Below, one piece after another: positions 1-5,185 of a stretch of 5,858 bases of DNA. Source of the stretch: Actinomycetota bacterium. GTDB lineage: Bacteria; Actinomycetota; Actinomycetes; Actinomycetales; Microbacteriaceae. The translations under genes were made by a program, and so were the position numbers. Numbering within the stretch: position 1 is the stretch's first letter; each line of letters starts with the position of its first letter. The stretch spans positions 1-5,858 of the forward strand of contig RFNI01000247.1 of assembly GCA_009927245.1 (NCBI GenBank). The letters run 5' to 3'. The notes under the pieces are model-generated. The model worked only from the letters and a program-made list of their open reading frames with translations, was not told the origin of the DNA and ran no database searches.

Positions 1-449
1 CGTCCTAGGAACTCAAGTCTTAGACCTGGAATACCAAAACCAACCAAATACAAAACGATGATTAGCGGTAGTCCTCTGAAGAGATCAACATAGCCACGAA
101 CTAACAATCTGATCGGGGTAAAGATTGGTGAACGAAGAGTTCTAAGCAGTGCAAGTGCTAAACCAAAGACTAGAACTCCGATGGCTGAGAAGAAAAGCAC
201 CCTTAGGTTTAGTAGTAATCCATCTAAAACATGAGGTAGTGCTTCAACAGCTGTTTCATAGTTGAAGAAACTCTGCTGCACTCGATCCCAACCAGGAGCA
301 CTGGTTAGGGAGAGATAAGCGATAACTGCAAAGGCAATAGTGCTGATGAAAGCAACTAGTGTTGAACGCTGTTTCCTAGAATGCCTAAAAGCCCGACGGT
401 CGAGCTCAATTTGACTTGGCTCAAGCGTCGGGCTTTTAGTGTTAGGCAT
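1..449 (-). CDS. Amino-acid ABC transporter permease, partial (3' end beyond window)
   Basis: This is the inner-membrane channel subunit of a polar amino-acid importer (HisM/GlnP type, BPD_transp_1 fold), which would work with the binding protein encoded just upstream. The 149 visible residues hold a basic N-terminal extension (about 15-29, rich in Arg), a first membrane segment (about 30-50), a second (about 82-102) and a third starting near 127. The segment DLFRGLPLIIVLYLVGFGIP (122-141) is the characteristic start of the permease core in this family. The ATG at 449-447 is chosen because an in-frame TGA lies at 455-453 and no ATG, GTG or TTG follows in frame until after the first membrane segment. 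The Shine-Dalgarno match is poor, so initiation may be coupled to the binding-protein stop codon 9 bases upstream. Codons 4-22 are built from a long palindrome. The C-terminal half, with the EAA loop that contacts the ATPase, lies outside the window. Confidence 0.9.
   Translation of the reverse strand, partial: MPNTKSPTLEPSQIELDRRAFRHSRKQRSTLVAFISTIAFAVIAYLSLTSAPGWDRVQQSFFNYETAVEALPHVLDGLLLNLRVLFFSAIGVLVFGLALALLRTLRSPIFTPIRLLVRGYVDLFRGLPLIIVLYLVGFGIPGLRLEFLG
385..439 (-). terminator. 55-base hairpin, putative intra-operon terminator/attenuator inside permease codons 4-22
   Basis: Positions 385-398 and 426-439 are perfect 14-base inverted repeats. Read on the minus strand, the GC-rich stem GCCCGACG/CGTCGGGC is preceded by AAAA and followed by TTTT, the layout of a Rho-independent terminator. 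The 27 bases between the arms fold further: a C-C mismatch, then TTGAGC with GCTCGA (one G-U pair), a bulged A, CAA with TTG, and a 6-base loop. The T-run is only four bases long, so termination would be partial. It lies between the binding-protein gene and most of the permease gene, where it could lower permease expression relative to binding protein. The A/T flanks are symmetric, so it could work in both directions. The fold is seen in the sequence; the role is inferred. Confidence 0.7.
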
Positions 450-458
450 TACTCAAAT

Positions 459-1289
459 CTAGTTGAGGACTGGAACTCCCGCGTCCGCGGTAAGCCATTT
501 CTCTTCTAGTGCGGCTAGGGTGCCATCAGCACGTAGGTCATCAAGAGCCTTGGTAACTGCTGCAGTTAGCTTTGAACCCTTGTCTAGGACTAGACCGAAC
601 TGGTCGCCCTTAGCTGCGGTTGGTAGCTGACCAATGATCTTTCCACCATCTAGCTCACAGCATGATGCGTAAAGAGCAGTTGGAAGGTCAAGAACGATTG
701 CATCTACCTGACCGTTGGTCAAAGCAGCCTTAGCGTCATCGTTTGAGTTGAAAGCAAGTGCATCCTGAGTTGGAGCAATAACTGAACCGATTGCATCGAA
801 TGATGTGGTTCCAGTTGCAGCACCGATTAGGTAACCCTGAAGATCTGCAATGCTGGTAGCTCCTGCTGCAGCTGAACCTTCAGTTGTTACAACAACCTGT
901 GCGGTCTCGTAGTAAGGAGATGAGAAGTCAACGTTAGCCTTACGCTCTTCAGTAATTGAATACTGCTGAAGGTTGAAGTCGAAGTTCTTCTGCCCTGGGG
1001 CAATTGCCTCATCGAAAGTTGTTCTAACCCAAACAACGTCTTCCTTAGCAAAGCCAAGCTTCTCAGCAACTGCATAAGCAACTGCAGCTTCGAAGCCTTC
1101 GCCTGATTCTGGAGCGTCATTTAGGACCCAAGGTGAATATGCTGGGTTACCGGTACCGATGGTTAGCTTGCCTTCGGTGATGGTGTCACCTGCAACGCTG
1201 CCTGAAGAACAGGCTGAAAGGGTGGTAGCGACCAGAACGGCAGCTGTTGCTGCCAAGGTGCGCCAAATAGTTTTACGTGAAGTAGCCAT
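459..1289 (-). CDS. Amino-acid ABC transporter substrate-binding lipoprotein
   Basis: This extracytoplasmic binding protein (SBP_bac_3 family, 276 residues, normal length) captures the amino acid for the adjacent permease. The N-terminus has a charged start, a hydrophobic stretch (about 12-26) and the lipobox LSAC with the lipidated Cys at 27, so the mature protein is membrane-anchored. The first lobe begins at GKLTIGTGNPAYSPW (40-54). SITEERKANVDFSSPYY (111-127) contains Arg116, at the family position that binds the substrate carboxylate. GAATGTTSFD (156-165) is the second-lobe ligand loop. The C-terminus ends with a helix region DDLRADGTLAALEEKW, typical of the family. An odd feature is the adjacent Cys210-Cys211 pair. 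The start is supported by AAGGAG seven bases upstream of the ATG. It follows the methyltransferase by 72 bases and precedes the permease by 9. The substrate cannot be read from the sequence; cystine or another sulfur amino acid is suggested only by the neighbours. Confidence 0.93.
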   Translation of the reverse strand: MATSRKTIWRTLAATAAVLVATTLSACSSGSVAGDTITEGKLTIGTGNPAYSPWVLNDAPESGEGFEAAVAYAVAEKLGFAKEDVVWVRTTFDEAIAPGQKNFDFNLQQYSITEERKANVDFSSPYYETAQVVVTTEGSAAAGATSIADLQGYLIGAATGTTSFDAIGSVIAPTQDALAFNSNDDAKAALTNGQVDAIVLDLPTALYASCCELDGGKIIGQLPTAAKGDQFGLVLDKGSKLTAAVTKALDDLRADGTLAALEEKWLTADAGVPVLN

Positions 1290-1302
1290 AAGGAGTCTCC
1301 TT
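1290..1302 (-). promoter_or_regulatory. Ribosome binding site of the binding-protein gene, within a short palindrome
   Basis: On the minus strand the sequence is AAGGAGACTCCTT directly before the ATG. The AAGGAG core (1297-1302) is a strong Shine-Dalgarno match with seven-base spacing. The following CTCCTT is its exact complement, so the site could pair with itself, although a one-base loop must open to about 4-5 bases. It fixes the start of the gene; any regulatory effect is speculative. Confidence 0.6.
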
Positions 1303-1305
1303 GAG

Positions 1306-1336
1306 AAGGGGGATAAGAATGTCTCTATTCTCCCTT
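1306..1336 (-). other. Possible RNA hairpin in the gap upstream of the binding-protein gene
   Basis: The 72-base gap between the methyltransferase stop and the binding-protein start contains AAGGG-AGAAT, loop AGAGAC, ATTCT, a five-base bulge and CCCTT on the minus strand. This makes a 10-pair bulged stem just before the ribosome binding site. No T-run follows, so it is not a normal terminator. It could stabilise or mark a processing point for the downstream transporter message, or be chance. I see no convincing -10/-35 pair in this gap, so transporter transcription may depend on read-through from cbs. Confidence 0.3.
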
Positions 1337-1361
1337 ATTTCTAGGGGTGGATTTGACTTCT

Positions 1362-1961
1362 TTACGCCTTGTTACCGATTGGCAGGTATTCCTTAGGAAT
1401 GTTGGTTGCCACTAGGTAACTGGTGAAGATAAAGGTGTTCTCAAAGGTTGAATTGATCAGGTCGTAGTCAATTCTCTCTTTGGCTGCCTCAATGTCTTCA
1501 GGGGTATAGATATGGGCTGGGAAATACCCTGGCTTATAGAACATCAGGAAGTAGTGGCCCTTTGGGCTTAGTCTCTCCAGCACTCTGGCGTAAGACTCTT
1601 TATCGAAATACGAAGGTGCTCCGTAGAGACCCAAAATGGTGTCGTATTTAGCTTCTGGTTGAGCTTTATCCCACTCTTCAAATGTTGACTGAACGAGTGA
1701 ATAACCAGGAAACTTGCTTGCATGCTTAGAAAGCATTCCTTCTGAAGGATCAATACCTAGGTAATCCTCTTTAGCAACTTGGTTGTAGGCAAGGGTCAAA
1801 CCAGTGCCACAACCTAAATCAAGAACAGTTCCTCTAACCCAAGGAGAGAGAATCTTGAACAGCTCAACATCTTCCTCTTTGAAGGAATCTGCTGAATAGT
1901 GTTCGTCATAGGTCTTAGCAAACTCATCGTAGATTGCTTGGACTCTATCTTGCTCAGACAT
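1362..1961 (-). CDS. Class I SAM-dependent methyltransferase, substrate unknown
   Basis: The 199-residue protein is a small cytoplasmic methyltransferase with a Rossmann-like fold. VLDLGCGTG (46-54) is motif I, which binds S-adenosylmethionine, and Asp71 in YLGIDPS (67-73) is the acidic residue expected to hold the ribose hydroxyls. An N-terminal helix with YDEFAKTYDEHY (11-22) resembles the cap region of small-molecule methyltransferases. The region after KYDTILGLYGAPSYF (about 104-118) would shape the acceptor site and gives no clear substrate. Its ATG shares one base with the metB stop (TAATG), which implies translational coupling and a place in the transsulfuration operon. Known parallel: Bacillus subtilis has a SAM methyltransferase gene, yrrT, in its mtnN-mccA-mccB transsulfuration operon. 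I do not claim this protein is its orthologue. A role in SAM turnover or in methylating a sulfur or other small metabolite is inference. Confidence 0.85.
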   Translation of the reverse strand: MSEQDRVQAIYDEFAKTYDEHYSADSFKEEDVELFKILSPWVRGTVLDLGCGTGLTLAYNQVAKEDYLGIDPSEGMLSKHASKFPGYSLVQSTFEEWDKAQPEAKYDTILGLYGAPSYFDKESYARVLERLSPKGHYFLMFYKPGYFPAHIYTPEDIEAAKERIDYDLINSTFENTFIFTSYLVATNIPKEYLPIGNKA

Positions 1962-3109
1962 TAGATCTTCTCAAGTGCTTGCGCGATATCAGCCAAGATG
2001 TCGCTGATGTGTTCAACACCAACAGATAGGCGAACAATGTCTTTAGAAACTTCTATTGGAGTTCCATTAGCTGAAGCGTGAGTCATATCAGCTGGGTAGT
2101 TAACCAGTGACTCAACACCGCCAAGAGATTCAGCAAGTGTGAACAACTGAGTGCTCTCACAGAACTTCTTAGCTGCTGCTTCGCCACCGACAAGCTTGAA
2201 TGAAAGCATTCCACCAAAACCAGACATCTGCTTACGAGCAAGATCATGCCCTGGCGCATCTTCTAGACCTGGGTAGTAAACGGCTGAGACTAGAGACTTC
2301 TGTGCTTCTAGGTAGTTAGCAACTGATTGTGCATTAAAGCAGTGCCTATCCATGCGAAGAGCAAGAGTCTTTAGCGATCTGTGGGTTAGCCATGCATCAA
2401 AAGGAGATGACACTGCACCAACTGCAAACTGAATGAACTCAATCTTCTTAGCAAGTTCACCATCGTTTAGAACAACAGCTCCACCTAGAACATCTGAGTG
2501 ACCACCCAAATACTTAGTAGTTGAGTGAATAACAATATCTGCACCAAGTTCTAGTGGACGCTGCAGGTATGGGGTTGCAAAAGTGTTGTCAACAACAGCA
2601 ACTGCTCCGTGCTTATGAGCAATCTCAGAAACCTTAGCAATATCAAAGATGGTCATCATCGGGTTAGATGGAGTCTCAATCCAAACCATCTTGGTTTTAC
2701 CTGCAACAAAAGCAGCTTCTAATGCTACAAAGTCATTTAGGTCAACGATTGAGAATTCAATACCCCAAGGAGCAAAGACTCTAGCGAAGAGTCGGTATGA
2801 ACCTCCATACATGTCATTAGCCAGAATGACGTGATCTCCTGGCTTCATGACACCACGGATAATTGCATCTTCAGCAGCTAGACCTGAAGAGAAACTAAGT
2901 CCAAATCGTCCACCCTCAAGAGAAGCTAGCGCTTCCTGCAAAGCAGTTCTAGTTGGGTTACCTGCACGGTTGTATTCATAGCCTTCACGTAGATTTCCAA
3001 CACCGTCTTGCTTATGGGTGGTGGTCATGTGAATAGGAGGAATGACTCCACCGGTTAGGTGATCAGGCTCTTGAGCAGTGTGAATTGCTCTGGTTTCAAA
3101 CTCAGTCAT
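1961..3109 (-). CDS. metB: Cystathionine gamma-synthase / gamma-lyase family PLP enzyme
   Basis: This is a cytoplasmic enzyme of the Cys/Met-metabolism PLP family, 382 residues, full length. Visible features are YEYNRAGNPTR (44-54), with the Tyr and Arg that grip the cofactor phosphate of the neighbouring subunit; SSGLAA (74-79); Tyr101 stacking on PLP; Asp174 in VVDNTFATP; Lys199 in HSTTKYLGGHSD as the Schiff-base lysine; SLGGVESL (328-335) with Glu333; and Arg360 in VRLSVG, which holds the substrate carboxylate. The family covers cystathionine gamma-synthase (O-acyl homoserine plus Cys to cystathionine) and gamma-lyase (cystathionine to Cys, 2-oxobutyrate and ammonia), and sequence alone separates them poorly. 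The gene lies 9 bases after cbs, so gamma-lyase activity completing reverse transsulfuration is the more natural reading. The symbol follows the actinobacterial convention for cbs-linked members such as Rv1079. An AGGG overlapping the cbs stop serves as ribosome binding site. Confidence 0.92.
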   Translation of the reverse strand: MTEFETRAIHTAQEPDHLTGGVIPPIHMTTTHKQDGVGNLREGYEYNRAGNPTRTALQEALASLEGGRFGLSFSSGLAAEDAIIRGVMKPGDHVILANDMYGGSYRLFARVFAPWGIEFSIVDLNDFVALEAAFVAGKTKMVWIETPSNPMMTIFDIAKVSEIAHKHGAVAVVDNTFATPYLQRPLELGADIVIHSTTKYLGGHSDVLGGAVVLNDGELAKKIEFIQFAVGAVSSPFDAWLTHRSLKTLALRMDRHCFNAQSVANYLEAQKSLVSAVYYPGLEDAPGHDLARKQMSGFGGMLSFKLVGGEAAAKKFCESTQLFTLAESLGGVESLVNYPADMTHASANGTPIEVSKDIVRLSVGVEHISDILADIAQALEKI

Positions 3110-3118
3110 GCTTTAACC

Positions 3119-4456
3119 CTACGGGAGAAGCGATGTAGTCAAAAGCGCTATTACTTCACCCTCACGAAGCACCAGAGCACAGTCAGCATCAGATAGTTCT
3201 TCCCTAGCTGTTTCAATAGTGTCGGTATAGCCCAAAGGAATAGGTTTTGATTCCATGTGAGCAGAGACAAGATCCGTTTCCTCGAAAGCACCCGAGGCTA
3301 AGCCTGCCTTTAGATGCTCTAGGCGAAGCACTCCTGAGATCTCGCCATAACGAACCGGCGGTGAGTTATCAAAGACCACTACAAACTCAGAGTTCAAAGC
3401 CAAAGCATCAGCAATAGTCTGCGTTGACTTGACCCTTGTTACCTGAGGCTGCTCTTGAGTTCCTGTAACAAGATCTTGGACCGCTGTATCAAGTCTTGGC
3501 ATGAAGCCATAGGTTCTTAGCCAAACTTCATTGAACACCTTAGCTAGGTATCCTCTTCCACCATCAGGAAGAATTACAACAACAACTGCATCAGCTGGAA
3601 GATCTTTAGCGACCTTTAGTGCAGCAACAACTGCCATTCCACAAGAAGGTCCAACCAGTAGTCCTTCTTCTTTAGCTAATCTTCTAGTCATCATGAATGA
3701 CTCAAGATCAGGAACTGGAACAAAGTCGTTCACTACAGAGTCGTCATATGCACCAGGTAGGAAGTCATCGCCACGACCAACACCTTCAACTAGGTATGGT
3801 CTACCAGTGCCATTGCTGTAAACAGAACCAGCAGGGTCACAACCAATAATCTGAACTGCTCCGTTACTAACTTCCTTTAGGTATTTACCCGTTCCAGAAA
3901 CAGTTCCACCGGTTCCAACACCGATGACAACGTGAGTAACCTTGCCGTCAGTATCTTTCCAAATCTCAGGACCGGTGGTTTCGTAGTGAGATGCAGGACC
4001 ATTTAGGTTGCTGTATTGGTCGGGCTTGAAAGCACCTGGAATTTCTTTAGCTAAACGATCTGAAACTGAGTAGTAACTTCTAGGGTCTTCGTGAGCTACG
4101 TTAGTTGGGCAAACAACTACCTCTGCCCCATAGGCCTTTAGAGTGTTGATCTTGTCTACCGCTACCTTGTCAGGCAAAACAAAGATGCACTTATAGCCAC
4201 GTTGCTGAGCAACCAGAGCTAAACCAATACCGGTGTTACCTGAAGTGGGTTCAACAATAGTTCCACCAAGCTTTAGCTGACCGGCTGCTTCCGCAGCATC
4301 AATCAACTTCTCTGCAATTCGGTCCTTGATAGACCCACCAGGGTTGAAGTATTCAACTTTAGCCAGCACAGTACAGGCAAGACCATCAGTGACTTTGTTC
4401 AACTTCACTAAAGGGGTATTGCCGATAAGTTCGACCACATTGTTGTAATACTTCAT
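3119..4456 (-). CDS. cbs: Cystathionine beta-synthase with C-terminal CBS-domain pair
   Basis: This PLP enzyme (fold type II) condenses homocysteine and serine to cystathionine, the first step of reverse transsulfuration. The catalytic domain spans about 4-320: Lys44 in NPGGSIKDR forms the Schiff base, PTSGNTG (70-76) contacts the substrate carboxylate, and GVGTGGTVSG (179-188) binds the PLP phosphate. CBS rather than cysteine synthase is indicated by the DKVAVDK (96-102) and DPRSYYSVSDRL (124-135) segments, which match mycobacterial Cbs as I remember it, and by the extra C-terminal region. Residues about 325-445 form two CBS (Bateman) modules, which in other proteins bind adenosyl ligands; whether SAM acts here is unknown. 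The N-terminal heme-binding extension of animal enzymes is absent. The start MKYYNNVVELIGNTPLV aligns with the usual family start and lies six bases after a -10 box, so the mRNA is probably leaderless. It heads the operon. Confidence 0.94.
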   Translation of the reverse strand: MKYYNNVVELIGNTPLVKLNKVTDGLACTVLAKVEYFNPGGSIKDRIAEKLIDAAEAAGQLKLGGTIVEPTSGNTGIGLALVAQQRGYKCIFVLPDKVAVDKINTLKAYGAEVVVCPTNVAHEDPRSYYSVSDRLAKEIPGAFKPDQYSNLNGPASHYETTGPEIWKDTDGKVTHVVIGVGTGGTVSGTGKYLKEVSNGAVQIIGCDPAGSVYSNGTGRPYLVEGVGRGDDFLPGAYDDSVVNDFVPVPDLESFMMTRRLAKEEGLLVGPSCGMAVVAALKVAKDLPADAVVVVILPDGGRGYLAKVFNEVWLRTYGFMPRLDTAVQDLVTGTQEQPQVTRVKSTQTIADALALNSEFVVVFDNSPPVRYGEISGVLRLEHLKAGLASGAFEETDLVSAHMESKPIPLGYTDTIETAREELSDADCALVLREGEVIALLTTSLLP

Positions 4457-4462
4457 ACCTCA

Positions 4463-4468
4463 AGAATA
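4463..4468 (-). promoter_or_regulatory. -10 box of cbs, leaderless promoter
   Basis: On the minus strand TATTCT occupies -12 to -7 relative to the A of the cbs ATG, with TGAGGT between. A transcript starting about six bases after the box would begin at the start codon itself. This is a common actinobacterial arrangement and explains why no normally spaced Shine-Dalgarno site is present. No clear -35 is seen; the -35 position would fall in the stem of the upstream terminator. Confidence 0.6.
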
Positions 4469-4474
4469 CCGAGT

Positions 4475-4511
4475 AAAAGAAAACCCGCCTTGGCGTGAGT
4501 CCAAGACGGGT
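4475..4511 (-). terminator. Rho-independent terminator downstream of the small membrane protein gene
   Basis: Arms 4483-4493 and 4501-4511 form an 11-pair stem around a 7-base loop. On the minus strand the stem is ACCCGTCTTGG/CCAAGGCGGGT with a single G-U pair, followed by a T-rich tract (TTTTCTTTT). On the plus strand the same position would be an A-C mismatch, so it suits minus-strand transcripts best. It lies 17 bases after the stop of the gene at 4528-4788 and isolates the cbs promoter from upstream transcription. Confidence 0.85.
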
Positions 4512-4527
4512 CCCCAGAAGCGTGGCC

Positions 4528-4788
4528 CTAAGGGATTAGAGGAAGTTGTCTCTCCATTGTTTCTCCAATTGGTTGACCAGATTTATCAATCCAAGTCTTG
4601 TAGCAAACCCAGCCCAATGGGGACCAAGTGAATTCGATGTGGCCTTGGGAGTCTGGTTCTGAAGTTGGTGTTGCAATGCAGGCACTCGTGGCCCTCTCGT
4701 GAAGAAGCTTTACCGCGACTACCCCACCTGGGACAAACATCACTAGAACTACTAACAGAATTGCGATCTTGCCTCTTTGGATTTTCAT
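4528..4788 (-). CDS. Small membrane-anchored protein of unknown function
   Basis: I do not assign a function to this 86-residue protein. It has a basic start (MKIQRGK), one hydrophobic segment (about 8-26) and a short hydrophilic tail, so it is probably anchored with its C-terminus outside the cytoplasm; the segment could instead be a cleaved signal peptide. The outer part has two cysteines, Cys37 and Cys62, that could form a disulfide, and the Trp-rich stretch FTWSPLGWVCYKTW (53-66). I recall small exported actinobacterial proteins with a similar W-P-x-G-W-x-C pattern, but cannot confirm a family. The start is supported by AAAGGA six bases upstream of the ATG. It is divergent from padR across a 71-base shared promoter region and ends in its own terminator, so it may be a target of that regulator. 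A longer overlapping frame across this locus (4586-4903) has no such support and looks spurious. Confidence 0.75.
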   Translation of the reverse strand: MKIQRGKIAILLVVLVMFVPGGVVAVKLLHERATSACIATPTSEPDSQGHIEFTWSPLGWVCYKTWIDKSGQPIGETMERQLPLIP

Positions 4789-4808
4789 GATTTATCCTTT
4801 CCAAAGAA

Positions 4809-4838
4809 ATCTTATTTGATATATAGCAAATAAAGCAA
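4809..4838 (-). promoter_or_regulatory. Candidate promoter of the small membrane protein gene
   Basis: On the minus strand TTGCTT (4838-4833) and TAAGAT (4814-4809) are spaced by 18 bases, a plausible -35/-10 pair. A transcript would start near 4802 and include the AAAGGA ribosome binding site. The region is very AT-rich, so other -10 choices such as TATATC exist. Confidence 0.4.
4812..4833. promoter_or_regulatory. Inverted repeat in the divergent promoter region, candidate PadR operator
   Basis: TTATTTG (4812-4818) and CAAATAA (4827-4833) are perfect 7-base inverted repeats around an 8-base spacer. A further TATTTGC (4851-4857), the complement of GCAAATA at 4826-4832, overlaps the padR -10 box. 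PadR-family regulators usually bind AT-rich dyads in their own promoters. The site lies between the candidate -35 and -10 of the minus-strand promoter and just upstream of the padR -10, so one dimer could affect both genes. Binding is inferred. Confidence 0.5.
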
Positions 4839-4847
4839 CTTTTTAGA

Positions 4848-4853
4848 TAGTAT
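4848..4853 (+). promoter_or_regulatory. -10 box of padR, leaderless promoter
   Basis: TAGTAT lies at -12 to -7 relative to the ATG at 4860, with TTGCCT between, the same geometry as at cbs. Transcription would start at the ATG, and no Shine-Dalgarno sequence is present. This favours the ATG at 4860 over the in-frame TTG at 4854. No clear -35 is seen. Confidence 0.6.
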
Positions 4854-4859
4854 TTGCCT

Positions 4860-5183
4860 ATGACTAATAACGAACCGGTGAGAGTAACCAAGCCAACCCT
4901 CAAAGTAGCCGCCTATCTCAACGACCTGAAAGGTTCATCTACTTGGGGTCTGCAAATTTGTGCTGAGACAGGTCTTGGTTCAGGATCGGTCTATTCAGTA
5001 CTCGACCGATTCGAAGGGTACGGTTGGGTCGAGTCTTATTGGGAAGAAGACAATAGCCGTCGAGGAGCTAGAAGACGACTATACAAAGTAACCACCACAG
5101 GAACTGGTTCCTTGAAACAACTAGTTGCTGATCACGCCCCAGTTGCAAGCCCAATCCGTAATCTAAAGAAAGCATTGGCCTAA
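4860..5183 (+). CDS. PadR-family transcriptional regulator
   Basis: This 107-residue protein is a compact winged-helix DNA-binding regulator, close to the size of minimal PadR domains. The helix-turn-helix spans about 13-52: WGLQICAETGLGSGSVYSVL (29-48) carries the family signature, ending in the recognition helix and LDRFEGYGWVES. The wing follows with an Arg-rich stretch SRRGARRRLYKVTTTG (66-81). The C-terminal part is short, so dimerisation must rely on the terminal helix (about 82-107); there is no large effector domain. It is translated from the ATG at 4860 on a probably leaderless message. The gene two bases downstream encodes a multi-spanning membrane protein, and PadR regulators frequently sit beside membrane proteins or transporters that they control. 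Autoregulation through the dyad at 4812-4833 and control of the divergent small protein are likely but inferred. The inducing signal is unknown. Confidence 0.88.
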   Translation: MTNNEPVRVTKPTLKVAAYLNDLKGSSTWGLQICAETGLGSGSVYSVLDRFEGYGWVESYWEEDNSRRGARRRLYKVTTTGTGSLKQLVADHAPVASPIRNLKKALA

Positions 5184-5185
5184 AG

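Noticed and set aside
385..439. The palindrome as a mobile repeat (REP/MITE-like) insertion
   Set aside because: Flanking direct repeats are not visible and the encoded residues match the expected permease N-terminus, so insertion is unlikely; a genome-wide copy count would settle it.
887..1120. Minus-strand 77-codon frame inside the binding-protein gene
   Set aside because: It lies wholly inside a clear lipoprotein gene in another frame, has no ribosome binding site that I can see and no recognisable domain.
3531..3821. Plus-strand 96-codon frame opposite cbs
   Set aside because: It is antisense to strongly conserved PLP-enzyme motifs, and its Ser/Thr/Pro-rich composition is what a reverse reading gives.
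3119..4456. Cysteine synthase (CysK) instead of Cbs
   Set aside because: The 445-residue length, the C-terminal CBS-domain pair and the DPRSYYSVSDRL segment fit cystathionine beta-synthase; CysK is shorter, without CBS domains.
4457..4527. SAM or other sulfur riboswitch upstream of cbs
   Set aside because: The promoter lies directly at the start codon and the gap is filled by a terminator, leaving no room for an aptamer.
4854..4859. TTG at 4854 as the padR start
   Set aside because: It would place initiation between the -10 box and the expected transcription start; the ATG at 4860 fits leaderless geometry.
4586..4903. Minus-strand 105-codon frame overlapping the small protein gene and padR
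   Set aside because: It runs through the divergent promoter region and over the padR start, and lacks the ribosome binding site that supports the 4528-4788 frame.
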